Assembly: GCF_014356525.2 (NCBI RefSeq) | Contig: NC_052510.1 | Span: 19,618,532 to 19,682,531, forward strand | Length of the DNA stretch: 64,000 nt | Origin: Nilaparvata lugens | Taxonomy: Eukaryota > Arthropoda > Insecta > Hemiptera > Delphacidae | Direction: 5' to 3' | Shown: positions 11,240-23,894 of the stretch, in pieces | Layout of the letters: every line of letters starts with the position of its first letter | Position numbering within the stretch: the stretch's first letter is position 1 | Position numbers and translations under genes: made by a program | The notes under the pieces: model-generated | The model's input: the letters and a program-made list of their open reading frames with translations, nothing else | Databases searched by the model: none | Told to the model about the DNA's origin: nothing

Positions 11240-11467
11240 TATGGCAACTCAGCTTATAGAGCATGAAACTTTCTCTCATTTAAGACCAATCGCAAGCTTC
11301 TATCATGTGTTGTATTCATTTTAGAGACTCTTTAATAACAGTAAAATCGCAAGAAAAATGAGAAAATAAAGATCATCATTCAATTGGCTGTAACTTTTTA
11401 ACGGCATTGAAAACAGAAGTATATTTCATGGGAGTGAAAAGAGGAGAAAATTCATCACAACCTCCAC

Positions 11468-11614
11468 TACTTTCTGGATTTTTATCTGAAGTGTTCCACA
11501 AGATACGCAACGTTGCATATGCGAGACTATGAAAATGGGGGAAATATCACAAATTTCTCGCACATTCAAAGTTGCGTATCTTGTGGAACACTTCGGATAA
11601 AAAATCAAAAAAGT
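11468..11614. repeat. Inverted repeat (hairpin MITE)
   Basis: Arms 11468-11525 and 11557-11614 are near-perfect reverse complements sharing GAAGTGTTCCACAAGATACG, with a loop of about 31 bp. Confidence 0.85.
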
Positions 11615-11619
11615 AGTCC

Positions 11620-12026
11620 TGCGCGACCAGTCAATTCATTGGAAATGAAATCTTATTATCTTTAATATTATATAGAGAATGCTTTATCTCGATAAATTCA
11701 AGGTTCTCGAGATTGAATGGAAAACTTAAAAAAGTCCAAAATTTTGGGGGTGAAGTCGCCCTCTGGCGTGTGAGCAAATTTCAGATTAGAATTTAGCGCC
11801 CCAAAATACAGATAGAACGATCGAAAAAAATGCTTTCGGGGCTGTCTCCTGAAAAACGACCATTTGACTGGACTATAAGTTGTTATCCTATTATATTAAG
11901 CGAGCAATTTCTGTATATCTGTTTGTATTTTTCTATTCTAATATCTGATATCATGTTATATGGTTATTTATGTTCGACGGATCTCGAAAACGGCTCTAAC
12001 GATTTTCACGAAATTCGGAATATACC
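11620..12026 (+). repeat. Repeat family B, plus-strand copy
   Basis: Matches the reverse complement of parts of 40980-42285. One segment (about 11690-11880) includes CGACCATTTGACTGGACTAT; the next (about 11885-12020) starts TCCTATTATATTAAGCGAG and contains CGAAAACGGCTCTAACG. In the other copy the two segments lie in the opposite relative order. Confidence 0.75.
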
Positions 12027-13318
12027 GTAGTAGGTTTATGATATCAAAATTCGATTGCACTAGGTCTCATCCCTGAGAAAACTCCCTGAAGGACATGAAA
12101 AGGATAATTCATCCTTGGAAAAACAGATGATGATTTCGTCGTCTGTCGATAACAGAAGATGTGTGTGCCTGTGTGGGAGATCAGCTGTGTAATCAATTAG
12201 CTTATCGTATCTCGCGAGAAATCTAGAAATTTTAATTCACTCGATCAAAATACAGTAATCTGATTTGTTCACATGAGATGGTATATATCATAATATTCAA
12301 AGTTAATCATTATTTTACAGCTCTAAGTGATTAGTGAGTGTTATTTTGTTATTCAATTTGGTATGTAAACAATCTAAATTAGAACTTTTATGTTTTCAAA
12401 TATTTGGACTGAAAATTTCACTTGAATTCAAGTCTATGAAACATAACCTACTTTTTGGAAGATTAAATATTCCAACTATAATTTTTATAGTGGATAAATA
12501 AGAAAATTCGAGGAAGAAACAGTTTTGGGCTGTGCCTGTTAGTCCTTCCCCAATCATTTCAAAGAATTGAGTTCTGTTTATCAATGAATAAATAACGAGC
12601 AAAGCTTGGTGCCCCGATATTTGGTATTAATAGATAGAATTTACAAAATGTACTTGTTCAGATGATATCTTTATTCCAAAAATCAAACCATTTGAAGATA
12701 CATTTTGTTCACTTGTGTTATTATTTACTCCTGTAATGTTAAAAAGTAAATACTACCAACAACACAATATCAGTGACAACCTGTTCCAATTTATGATAAA
12801 TATCGGGGCACCGAGCTCCGCTCTGGGGTACCTACAAAAGCATATAAAAATTATTAAGAAAGAAGAAATTATAATAAATATTCATAGTTCATATAGAAAG
12901 GTTCTATCTAATCACAGTGGATTGAGATTAATTCGCAGAGGAATGCAAAAATTTTTCTCACAAAAGCATGTTAAATTTTAATCCTGATTAATTTCACGAG
13001 AAACAAATCACAGAAGACCATCTCAAAAAGATGGCTTATCTGATTGGTTCTACTGGAATTAATCAGGATTAAAATTTAACCGGCTTTTGTACAACTGCCA
13101 CTAGGTACCTGATTGAATTAGGTACAAAAGTTCAACAGCTGAGTCATAATTTTGTCTGAGTCCCACACACATGCACTCGCTCACTCACTTCCACCATCAA
13201 TAGACGACGAAATTATCAGCTGTTTCCAAGGATGAATAAATTCTTTTAATGTCCTTCAGCGAGTTTCCCTAGGGATGAGAACTAGTGCAATCGAATTTTT
13301 ATATTATAAACATACTAT
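12027..13318. repeat. Foldback element with about 125-bp inverted arms
   Basis: Left arm 12027-12155 (ATTCGATTGCACTAGGTCTC onward to TCGTCGTCT) pairs with right arm about 13192-13318. Inside are a reverse-strand piece carrying GGTGCCCCGATA (about 12595-12620) and a forward ATCGGGGCACCGAGC (about 12802), so the centre is also partly symmetrical, plus a short MITE at 12959-13092. Confidence 0.8.
12959..13092. repeat. Short palindromic MITE
   Basis: Arms 12959-12993 and 13057-13092 share ACAAAAGC...GTTAAATTTTAATCCTGATT in inverted orientation. A relative lies at 31465-31602. Confidence 0.8.
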
Positions 13319-13321
13319 GTT

Positions 13322-14427
13322 CTGAATAAAACATTGAATAAGATGTGAATACGTTTTACTAATGAAGAAGTGAACAAGTTTCCTTGATGAAGTGAACACT
13401 ACTACAGTAAAATTAATATAAGAGTGGCTTAACGGTGCCCATATGAACAAAATTCAATAGACTATTGCACATTGAATGTACTTGTAAAAAATTTTTAAAA
13501 GAGTTTCAAATGACATTTATTTTAGAAGTAGAGATTTGTTTCTAATTATTGGATTTGTAATCAACTGCAAGAGATGAAACACTGTATGACAGGGTAGTTT
13601 TAAGCAGGGTACGAGTTTTAACACACAGCTTGAACAACATAACGTGTTAGATGAGGTAAACTTTACTTTAATTATTATTATACATCAATTTAATGCAAAG
13701 AATATATTAGGCTATTCATTTCTAGCTGTTTGAAAAAGCTCAACTAGAGTACCTACCGTACTGTATTGGTTTTCTAAATACAGTAATGCAATGATGTACT
13801 AATATTGGCGAGAATTTATCAATAAAAATCATTTTTGGTAACGAATTAAATTAATTGCAATCTACGGAAATACTGTAAGTTCTAGTTTTATAGTAAATTT
13901 AACATTATAATCTAAAAGTTTCAATATAGGAATCATGAACTTTTATGGTGTCTCCTTGAAAACAATTATATAAAATCAAAAAATGTTAATACAAACACTT
14001 AGCCTAAATATAATTTATAGTGACTGAAAGCATAGAAATAAGATAGTTTATGCTATATTTTCTGTATGCTGGAAGTCACTTGAAAAGCATAGCCTATTAA
14101 TACTAAAAAGTACTAAATATGGTACTGTTCCGTTTATAAATATCTTAAAATACTTTCAAATAATGTTACTTTTTGGTAGAAGAGTATATAGGCCTAAATA
14201 TTCTAGGAATTCACATATTTGAATAAATCAGTTGAAAGGGTTACATTCGATTTGTTGAAAGATGAATAGATACTGTAGATATCTCCTTGTTGAGAGGAGA
14301 TTCTCTCCTCATTCTGGAGAGATTAACTTTCAGTGGCTCAATAGTATTAAATTAGCTCAATCATTATGATTTCACAAAAACTGTATATTTTTCTGTGTGT
14401 CGACCACTAAGAACTTCGATTACATCT
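13322..14427 (+). repeat. 1.1-kb direct repeat, copy 2
   Basis: Second copy of the 10133-11239 repeat. The two copies bracket a 2.1-kb stretch of other repeats. The layout looks LTR-like in outline, but no clean target duplication, primer site or polymerase frame was seen. Confidence 0.9.
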
Positions 14428-14586
14428 CAAGCTTGGTAGTTAAGACTTCTAATGCAGTATCAACAAGTCGTTAGAATATCCTATTCAATAGCAGTTTTTG
14501 TTGTACCAGTTGAGTTGAAAAATATAAAATTATCAGAATTTAATAATAATTCGTAATATTTCCCAAGTTTGGAATGAGTTCAAGTG

Positions 14587-14778
14587 TCACACTCTGCTCT
14601 CCGGGGAAGAAACTGGATTGCCTTTTGTCCCCACCGGGGTGTGGTGTCCTGGCTTGGGTTTGCCCGTCTTCTTAATGCCCACATACCACCCGTTATGGGC
14701 ATACTTGTGCGAAAGGTATGTATTGTAGTTAGCTAGGAATGCTTCAACGAATACTGTGGCTGGTTCATCTCTGTTTGG
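14587..14778 (-). CDS. FGF exon 4
   Basis: Acceptor TTATTTGCAG. Encodes the Asn-Tyr-Asn-Thr-Tyr strand, the Gly-x-Lys-Lys-x-Gly heparin-binding turn and a short tail ending SSPESRV; stop TGA at 14589-14587. Confidence 0.92.
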   Translation of the reverse strand, partial: PNRDEPATVFVEAFLANYNTYLSHKYAHNGWYVGIKKTGKPKPGHHTPVGTKGNPVSSPESRV

Positions 14779-17700
14779 CTGCAAATAAACCCATATATAC
14801 GTTTTTAATCTCAATATAATATATAAATAAACTTGAAGAGCACTGCTTTGAATTCTTGTTAATGTTCTCTTTTATCATCAATAGTGTTATCATTCTTATA
14901 AATATAGATAGATTATAAACTACACGTAATACTGTACGTATCATTTCATATTATATTGATATAATAGAATAATTTTTATTACACTTGCTCAAAATACAAT
15001 ATGCATAAATATTACAAAGCAATGAAATAATCTGGTGTGCACACTCACATTACTTTCCTTGCCAGTATCAAATATTTCTCAATAGTATGTAGGCCTACTC
15101 TTGCTTTGCTTAGGAACTCCTTCAAAGTATTAGTGTAATTTTATCCAATAGAAAAAGGTGGTACTGTATTTACATTTTACTTATTATTAAAATGTATTTC
15201 ACTTTATTGTTATTAATTGATTTTATGGTCTTCAAATTGCTTATTTCAATCATCATTTTCATATCAATTCTTATGTGCAGTACATTTTTTAAATTGTATT
15301 ATTATTAATTTCATTATATGAATCTGTCAATAATATTATAATTGATTATCAATATTACCGTATTGATTTAAACATATAATGTGAAGTAAAATGATTATGC
15401 AGTAGTGGTATTTATTACCTGTAAATACGGTGTTTAGTTGAATTCTATTATCAAAATAGAATTATTTTACAATCAACTCTCAAAATAAGGTAGTTGATAG
15501 TTTTAAACAAATAATATCTTCTACTATAAATAGCCTAATTTATTGATCTTCAAGGATTTTGTTTTCAAATTCATTCAGATCCCAGCACCCGAGAAATAAT
15601 CACTCACCTCGCCATATAATCCTCCGTGGCGGTTCATAGCCAAATAGAGGTTTGCTTCTATTCCTCGTATTCTTACTTCATTGACTGGTCCAGCAGATGA
15701 TAGTTCCAACATTGCTGAGTGTGTTCATGAAATAAGACGAAATTGATGATCAATGTTCAACAGAAGAATACAAATTCTTGAATTTTACGAGTCTCTTCTT
15801 TAAACAACTGAAACTTGACAATTATAAATCAGACGAAATATTCTGTTCCTTACCATATTTGTAGCAATTCTCATTGACTCCAATGACACTGCCATCTGGC
15901 ATTATGGCAAGGTGGAATTGAGTGCGACAGTACAGCTGCATTCGAAATCCGTAGTTTGGATTTCCTTCTCTGAATGGCAGTCCTTGGTAAGTTCTCGGGT
16001 TTGTTGGGCAAAAACAACGACTGTAAAATGAGAACATTTTCAGAATACTGGTCACAAATATTGTGAAGTTTTTGAAAATTGCAGTACCTACAAAATTATT
16101 GTCAACTGGCATGATAAAATAAACCCCCTACCGCTAACGGCTTCGTTATCTATTAAAAATAATTTTAATGAAATCGATTAGAATTGTTCGCATGTTGAAT
16201 GTGGGGAATGTATAGCGACCGAGTTAAATTACCAGTTGACGCATTGAGGATTATTTTGCACTGGTATAGTAGGGTTACTTGGAAATAATTCGATTACTGG
16301 ATATTCCTGTTAATCAATCTGTATTTAATAAGTCCAAACAAGGATGTGATTAAGATATTAATATAATCAGTCGTTATAGGTTTTAATCAGTAGGTTGTTC
16401 CATAACATTTTAAACACCTCTCTAAATGTTCCATCTATTAACAAATGAAATATGGTGTTCAATATTCATCACTGTTAAAATTTAATAGACTTGTACAACC
16501 ATGCCAAAACCTTTATAAATGTATTGTTACATCTAGTAAAAATGAGATAGTGTTCTTTGTCATGAATTTAATGAAAAATTGAGTAGGTATATGTAAAATA
16601 TTGTCGATTTTTTCACAGGGCACTTCAGAAGTAAATACATTATATTATTAATTATTTACAATTATAAAAATTAATAATCCAATTATTTTAAAATAGATGT
16701 GGATACAAATATGGATATCCAAGTATTTGTTAAACGATTCAAATTGAGATATCATTGTTTAATAAGTTACATCAATTATCCTTGAATAACTTTCTGGCTA
16801 AAAAATACTCAATTTATCATCCAAAGCTACTTTTATAAATAATGTTTCATCACTCTACCTACGGAACCTTTTTAACTTGAATATGTATGGTAACAGAAAA
16901 TGTAAATTTGAAAGAAAACCAGTATTGTTTTGAGTTATTTTACCTACGTAGCATGTGTGATTTGTATCATTATCAAAGGAATAGGTCTATAGGATCAAAG
17001 AAAATGTTCATCATGCTTAAAATTATTAATCCATAAGTATTTATATATTCCGTTATTAGTATTAAAAGGACGTTTAATCCATATCTATATACTTGAATCT
17101 TTTGTAAACCCTAGTGTAAATATTCCTCCAGTACGGTTTCCATAATATTCCAGATACAACTCACATCTAAAAGCAGCCTTTACAATAAATTGAATGCCTA
17201 ATCGTAGTTTTAAAAATACACTAAGTCGAAGTTTTAGCTATTCTTTCTGGAAGTTATCAGGAGGCCTGCGTTGCATAGTGTTTTACTTTTTTAATCTGAG
17301 ATCGGTTCTCCATAAATAGAACTCCAATTTCGAAATCCATTAATTTTGTATCTTTTGGCAGGCAGCGAAAAAATCTGACAAGGCACCCATGTTACATCAA
17401 ATGTGAGTTGCCTATACACATACATCATTCAAAATGGATAGCTCATGGTGAGGCTTTGATGGGATATTTTTTGTCGTCTTCTATTTTCAGATGAAGAAAT
17501 TTCTATCCAAAAATAAAAATTCCATTCAAGTGTTTGAGATGCTGCTCTTGTTTCTCTAGGGACCTTTTTATACAAATTCTTCTTTTCATCAGATCCATTG
17601 CAGACAATCAGACATAAATTTCAATCTGATAAATTATATATTATCAAGTATATATAATAATACATTAAATTATCCAAACATTGTTAGAATATTTTTTGTA

Positions 17701-20700
17701 ATTAAATTGTTAGATATACTCTCGGTTCCATGATGATGAATAAAAAAAGTTGTGGTCAGATTTAAAATTGATAATCAGTTATAATTGCATAGGTACTGAC
17801 TATAAAGAGGTCCAGGTTGCTATCATTCGACAAAGCAGATAGCACTATCCTTTTCTAGCTCTGCAACGTTGCCAAATCGTTTTCTAATAATGTAGAAATA
17901 TAATCAACCAACAAAATATTTAATATCAATTATAAAAATTTATTATTGACTTTAAAAAATATATTTTCTTGGCGCATAAAATATAATTGATTATTTTAAA
18001 CAAAAATGAATAGTTAATATTACATCAGATACACCGGTATCAGCTAACATCTATAGAAGGCAGTGCTTAACTGGAAAGATAAAGTTGATTTTATTTGCAA
18101 ATGAATTTCAATTTTGATTATTTCTCTGCAAGGCTGAGAATCGGCAACGCTGTTCTCCTATTTTTCTCCACTGTCATTATAACGTGAACCTCTTTGTATA
18201 GCAATAGGTGCCAATTGCGAATGGATGGAAACAAAAGGTTTATGAAAATTTGTGAATCCAAAATGACAACCATTTCTTGGAAAAAGTTACGGAATAGAGA
18301 GATGCCACACAAGATTGAATAAATATACCTACCCATTGGATTTGATGATTTATTTTCAACAATTTTTCAATTTATAGGGATACTGATTCTGCAGGCATTG
18401 AAATTGATAATACGGCTACTAATAATTTGCATAGTCCCTCTGTTAGTCTTGAAGATGTACTGAATGCGATGAATAAAGTAAGCCAATCGGGATCTGGGGG
18501 CCCTGATGGGGTGCCAGTATTCAGTATGAAGAGCTGCTCTAACATGCTTATCGAACCTTTGAAATTCTTTTTCAACCCCTCCCTTGAATCAAATATTTTC
18601 CCTGATAAGTGGAAAGTTTCCAGTCTAGAAATTTTGTTAATAATAAACCTTCCTATTTGTATATAGAATTGTTTTGCTAAGGTATGTGAAATGATTCTTT
18701 GCAGTTATATTCAATCATGTTCGGGATAGAATTAGTGAGATTCAACATCAATTTGTTTAAGATAGATCAACCACAACTAACTTGGTAGAATTCAGTCAGA
18801 GGGTCTCGTAAGTTTTAGATGTTGGTGGTAGGGTTGATGATGTTCACACTGACGTGTCACAGACATTCGACTCAGTAAATCATTGCGTATTGTTTGAAAA
18901 AACCATCCCTATGTGGTTTAAGCATGTTCCTACTCTCCTTATTCAAAACTACTTTTGTTGGCAGAAAGCAGTATATGTGCAGATGCTGAATTACCGGTCA
19001 AATAATTTTGTGAATATTTCTGGGGTTCCTCAGGGATCAAATTTGGAACCACTTTTTTTTATTAATGATTTTCCCAGTGTCATAGCTCTAACTCTAATGT
19101 TCTACACTGTACGCCGACGATTTCAAGCTCTTCAAAAGAATATTGTTTATTGTTTTTGAAGGGACGGATTCAAGGATCCAAAGGTTCAAAGAACCCCACA
19201 CGTCAACCGAAGCTTATTGTGTTCCCAAGTAGTATGTTAGTTAGGCAAACCAATACCTGTGTCCTTTACAAGAACCATGAGTTTTTCCCTATACTAACAT
19301 ACCATTCATGACCTGGTTGCTTGTCGCAATCCAGTGTGATATGCTTGGCAGGCTCTTCAGACTGGTGTGTCCTCGAGACCTATGTGAGTTTCACTCCTGG
19401 CCTTCTTTGAAGGTCCTTCCGCTGAGGAAGGGGTGGCCAAGTTGCCTCTAGGGTGCTCGGCCACCCTTGACTCAGCCTCTTGACCCACATTTGTGCCTGG
19501 AGTTTCACCCATCTCTGGTCTCTTGGGTTTTCTCTTTATGCCCCTCCGGAACTTCGCAGGGTCAGAAGCCTCACCTCGCCCAAGAAGTCTTGCCTAAATG
19601 GCCGCCCTTCTTTGAGCAGTGGTGAGGTTTAGTCACACCACCCAAAATTCGTGACCTACATGAGTTCCACTCCTGGTCTTTTTATAGGTCCTTCCGCTGA
19701 GAGAGAGGACGCCAAACTGCCTCTAGGGCGCCCGGCGCCCGGCCACCCTCGACTTAGCCTCTTGACCTACATTTGTGCCTGGAGTTCCACCCATCTCTGG
19801 TCTCTTGAGTTTATCTTTTTGCCCCTCCGAAACTGCCCTGATGGGGCAGATCCCGTGGGTTTGAAGGCAAGGCAACTTCTAGAGTTGCTTTAGAAGTTGC
19901 CTTGAGATCCATTTTAGTCGCCTCCTACGACAAGCTTGAATACTGTGGGTGAATTCTTGTTTTCAACACATTCTTGAGTTCGATAATCGACTCAAAACAC
20001 CCCCCAACCCACAGGGGGCTTCAAAAGAATAAGTAATATTAATGATTTTAAGCTCTTCCAGAGTGATGTGTCTGTGTGGGTGGTGTCAGGCTAATGGGTT
20101 GGATGTGAATGTGGGAATGTCAAGAAGATCACCCGTCAGAGAAACATGCTATTGAACATTGCTGCCTGCAATGTAAACGGTATGATTATTAAGAAAGTAG
20201 ATAATTTCAAGGACTTGGGAGTTGTTACAGCAAGCTCAATTCCTCTCTGCATGTTGAAAGGATAAGTAAAGGGTAATAAGGCATATCATCAGCTTCGATT
20301 ATCGTCAGAACACACATTTCAACATAAAATTCATTATCTGCTCACATTTCAACAGCATAAGGACTCTCTCCTGTTCAAGAAACTTATTTGCAGCGTTGTA
20401 GAGTATGGTTGTGTGGTTTGGAACCCATATCAGAATTCGCTGATCCGACCTCTGGAGTATGTTCAAAACAGATTTCTCAGATATTATTGTATTTTAAAAA
20501 GTTTAATGATACTGTACATGCCCCTTCGACTTTCCCACATCACAGATCAGATTCATGTTCAATGTGGAATCATTGAAATATTGAGACTTGATTTCTGAAT
20601 GTATACATTTCTGCAGTGCCTCGGCGTTCTAGTTTTGAATTCTTTATACCTAATTGTAATGCTTCCAAGTCATCAGAATTCTCCTATATACCATACAGTT

Positions 20701-22011
20701 TCAATTCCTTCTTGATTTGTCATTTGATTACAGACGCTTCCATAGTGGTTGTAGACGACTTCTGCGAGAGTGACTGTCAGGTGTTTTTGTGTGTCGCTTG
20801 TCTGTTGAGTTAGTGTGTCTGTTTATTGAATACGCATTATTTAAACTGGTTCTCAAGGGCTTAATCAACACTGGTTCTGGTTTTATTTGTTCATTTTTTT
20901 CTTGTTATTGTTTGTCTGGGAAATAATTTAAAAAAATAGGTATTATAGAGTACCTAATATGTATCAACAAGCTTTATTTTTACCTTAATTATTCAGTTTT
21001 CAGTTAGATAATTGTGTTTCCAATATAGTTGAGCATGCAAGTCACCTTCTGTAATTTGATATCTACTTCATAATATATCCATACCTTTAGTAAAATTTTG
21101 TTATTATTTCTTTCTCTTGTCGTTTATCCAAATTTATAGTTGTATTGCAACTTGTAATGATGTTGGTTTATTCCACATATTTCCTTTTTTGTATAAAATT
21201 CTTATTTCCAATAGGCATAGTATTTAATTTTATTTTTAATAATCTTACTTTTTTGTATTCTGGCTTATGTATAATGAATCATTGTAATTATTGTGTTATG
21301 GAAGCAATTTTTGGGAGAAATCCTGTTTGCTTCCATGTTTTCATAAATAAATAATATTTCTCAATCTTAATAATTTAATACTCCTTAAGTAGGATAGTCA
21401 CCACCAAAAAGAAAACGTATTCATCACAATTAAACACTTTTTCTATAACAAGTAAATCGTACATAAAATACACAAGAACACATCAGCAGCTCTCCTACCG
21501 CTAGTAAATAAAATGAATCTTCAAAGAAATGAATAGACCATACGGTAATAGTCTTTTTTAATATTAATATTGGAATCATTTCAAAAGCATTGTTTAAACT
21601 ATTAAAAAAAACACTTGATGAATAATTAATTCGCAGAATAATAAATCAGTTACTCAGGCAAATTATTTTGAGAAATCTTTATTGGATTCCTTATCGAAGT
21701 AGTTGAATCAAATTACTGTATGCTTGTCATCCTATGATGAAAAATATTTCTTAGGTTGAACAGAAAGTAAGCTAAGATTTCACAGGGATATCAGCTAATA
21801 CGTTTGATGGATTGAATTATTGAATAATGGATTGATTTATAAAACATAGGTATTAAAAATTCTTTGTATTGGAGTTGAATGAGAATACCAAAATATATAC
21901 GATATGAATAACTCATCTCAACAATCTTGTGAAAATAATTACTATAAAATTTGCAAAAACTTACCTGTTCGATCCTGAAGCCTCATCATTCTGATCAGTA
22001 TCTTCAGACAT
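14587..22011 (-). CDS. Fibroblast growth factor, FGF1-like
   Basis: Four minus-strand exons (21965-22011, 15854-16020, 15608-15714, 14587-14778) splice in frame to 170 residues. An in-frame TAA three codons upstream supports the ATG at 22011. Diagnostic FGF-core segments appear in order: LYCRTQFHLAIMPDGSV, then NEVRIRGIEANLYLAMNRHG followed by GLYGE, then NYNTYLSHKY, NGWYVGIKKTGKPKPG and TPVGTKGN, the last being the heparin-binding loop. FGFs are ligands for receptor tyrosine kinases and need heparan sulfate. The N-terminus (MSEDTDQNDEASGSN) is acidic and shows no signal peptide, as in vertebrate FGF1; Drosophila Branchless, Pyramus and Thisbe are secreted and larger. The Cys conserved before Leu-Phe-Leu-Glu in FGF1 aligns here with Thr (PATVFVEAF), while the earlier Cys of LYC is kept. 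An upstream exon giving an alternative N-terminus cannot be excluded. Confidence 0.92.
15028..15070 (+). repeat. Repeat family A, 5' fragment
   Basis: ATCTGGTGTGCACACTCAC followed by ACTTTCCTTGCC resembles the start of the longer copies at 38286 and 49832. It lies in FGF intron 3. Confidence 0.55.
15608..15714 (-). CDS. FGF exon 3
   Basis: Encodes AMLELSSAGPVNEV and the conserved Tyr-Leu-Ala-Met region followed by GLYGE; donor GTGAGT; ends in phase 0. Confidence 0.92.
15854..16020 (-). CDS. FGF exon 2
   Basis: Acceptor CATTTTACAG at its right edge. Encodes a Cys-rich start (RCFCPTNPRTYQG) and the first beta-trefoil strands (FHLAIMPDGSVIGVNENC), ending one base into a codon before GTAAG. Confidence 0.92.
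16021..18340 (-). other. FGF intron 1, 3' part
   Basis: AT-rich intronic sequence; no gene, RNA or clear repeat recognised. Confidence 0.5.
18375..20600 (+). mobile_element. Degenerate non-LTR retrotransposon (RT), antisense in FGF intron 1
   Basis: In order on the plus strand: SLEDVLNAMNKV and SGSGGPDGVPVF (RT start), SQTFDSVNHCVLFEK (motif A, 18862-18905), NISGVPQGSNLEPLFF (19010-19062), and the catalytic LYADDFKLFKRI (about 19105-19142). An 876-bp insertion follows, after which RT resumes with CLCGWCQANGLDVNVGMS (about 20070-20125) and ends with VEYGCVVWNPYQNSLIRPLE and VQNRFLRYY (20398-20490). Frameshifts and stops make it inactive, although Tyr-Ala-Asp-Asp itself is intact. The N-terminal endonuclease is missing, which fits 5' truncation. 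Confidence 0.88.
19143..20018. mobile_element. 876-bp insertion flanked by 13-bp target duplications
   Basis: CTTCAAAAGAATA occurs at 19130-19142 and again at 20019-20031, exactly where the RT frame is interrupted and resumes. The insert is GC-richer than its surroundings and contains two related blocks (about 19380-19550 and 19655-19830) sharing AGGTCCTTCCGCTGAG, CTCTTGAC and CCCATCTCTGGTCTCTTG. Its right part carries GTCGCCTCCTACGACAAGC. A 13-bp duplication suggests target-primed retroposition (SINE or truncated LINE). I do not recognise the family. Confidence 0.75.
20601..21964 (-). other. FGF intron 1, 5' part, with LINE 3' tail
   Basis: Follows the RT C-terminus. An AT-rich plus-strand 3' untranslated tail probably ends near ATAAATAAATAAT at 21343-21355. 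The remainder is unremarkable intron. Confidence 0.45.
21965..22011 (-). CDS. FGF exon 1
   Basis: Encodes MSEDTDQNDEASGSN plus two bases of the next codon; donor GTAAGT follows on the minus strand. The first intron is about 5.9 kb and holds a broken LINE. Confidence 0.85.
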
Positions 22012-23189
22012 CTTAAATTATATTTTGCTTTCAACACTCTAATAACCGATCATCACTTTCGCTATAAAGAAATTCAATTCAAATTTTGTTTACCAATTAC
22101 ATTGATCAAACAATCCTGAAATAAACTATGAGGAAGTACAATATAGAATTGAATACAGAGCACAGTATAGATCACGTATAAATTAAATAAAGATTATTTC
22201 TGATAATGCCTCTCCCACTATTTTAACAAAAGCATATATTCTGATGATACATAATGAGCTATGATAACTTTTTAAAAGAATGTTTCATTCAACACACAAT
22301 TATAAAAAACAGCGAAAGATCTTGTTTGAGTTTAGAGAGAACATAGAGATGTTACCGTATCTACTAAGTGGGCAGCAACACACTGAACGAAGTTCAGACT
22401 TGATATGAAGGCGAAGCACATGCTTGGAACTAATTTCAAGCATCTTAAATCTGTGGGAGTTGAATGAATGAATGAGAGAGTAAACTCTTGGGACACTTGC
22501 CAGCAGCTTGTATTGGTACAGTCTGAGCTAAAAATTTAGATTGTTTTGGTCAATACTAGCAGTGAGATCACACGGTATTTTATCTTGTACATAATTTATT
22601 CTTATCAATGGAGACATCGATTAACCATAAACATAATATATTACACTTTACAAATTAGAAGAAAATACAATCTTTTCTTTTCATCTTTTCATTGTGTCTG
22701 AACTACAACTTCTTTACAAAGTTATTTTAAAGAGTTTCGTCATGGAAAACAACATAAATTCACCGATGAGCCACAGTATTATTGTACGGCACTAGGATGG
22801 ATGACCGTAGAAGCTAAAAGCTAAATTATGTTTTTAAAATAGTTAATTTTGAAACCCATCTGGTAGGTACTTCAATTTTAACCATATTCAATCTTCAACG
22901 CACAAGACTTGCGCTTAAATAGGCATAATTTTTAGCAAAGAAATATCTTCATTAGGCCAGATTCTTTGTGCAGACTACAGCAATATGCAAGGAAAATGCG
23001 ACGGAATAGGGAGTTATGACGAGATTAGAAGGTGGAGATCGTCGCCGTCAGTCGAATCGCAGTGGTGTTCACAACGTTTTACAGTTTACACAACATATTT
23101 GTTGCAATCCATTTTTGAACTGTCTAATTTTTCAATATTAGTTATTAATAACTATTATATTAATTTAAATATTAGTTATTGATAACTAA
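22012..23189. other. Region upstream of the FGF gene
   Basis: Should contain the FGF 5'UTR and promoter. No other gene supported; 22985-23090 has a short GC-richer patch of unknown nature. Confidence 0.35.
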
Positions 23190-23640
23190 AAATATAGAAA
23201 AAATATATTGTTCAACATCCCTTTTGTGAGAACTACTCATCACTATAATTCGTTTCTTATTAAAAGTCCAAGATTATATAATACTTTGAATGAACATATA
23301 GATCCGTTTTCGAACTCATTTAATGTAGGCCTATTTAAGAAAAATTGTGAAATGAATTTATCTTGTAGCTCGTTTGAGTCATGAAATGTTTTGAGCTCTG
23401 GCTGAAACTCTTTTTGTTTTCTTTATCTTTATTATTAATTTTTATTATTTCAATTTTTGATTTACTTTTTATCTTATTCTCTTCTATATTTTTTTCCATA
23501 ATTTTTTTTCATCTTTCAAGTTTTCTTTATTATGTAGTATAGTTATCTATTAATTGTGTAAAAAAGACTCTTCATGGTATTGTCTTTATGCGCCTTTATA
23601 TGTATATCAATAAATGAATAAATAATATTAAACAATTATA
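23190..23640 (+). mobile_element. LINE 3' fragment
   Basis: Encodes a typical RT C-terminal tail, SYNSFLIKSPRLYNTLNEHI, then PFSNSFNVGLFKKNCEMN and a stop near 23385, followed by a T-rich 3'UTR and an ATAAATGAATAAATAA tail near 23610-23626. Confidence 0.65.
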
Positions 23641-23894
23641 CTGTAGTGTCGTTGAAAATAGTTGAAAAACGGATTATTACTTGCAGTTTGTCATGGATAG
23701 TGAAATATTTGTTGCATTTATTTGTAAATCAATTTCCTTTATAAATTCTTTTAATTTTTTCCAATTATGAATAATTGTATAAATATTTCATGAGAAAAAA
23801 TTTAATGACGTCAAAAAGTTTATTTTTCTTTCAATTAATTTTACGTACAAAAACCAAAATACGGAATCACAATTTGGACAAATAATCAGATTAT

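Noticed and set aside
10133..14427. LTR retrotransposon with 1.1-kb LTRs
   Set aside because: The direct repeats fit the outline, but there is no clear target duplication, primer-binding site, polypurine tract or gag/pol frame between them.
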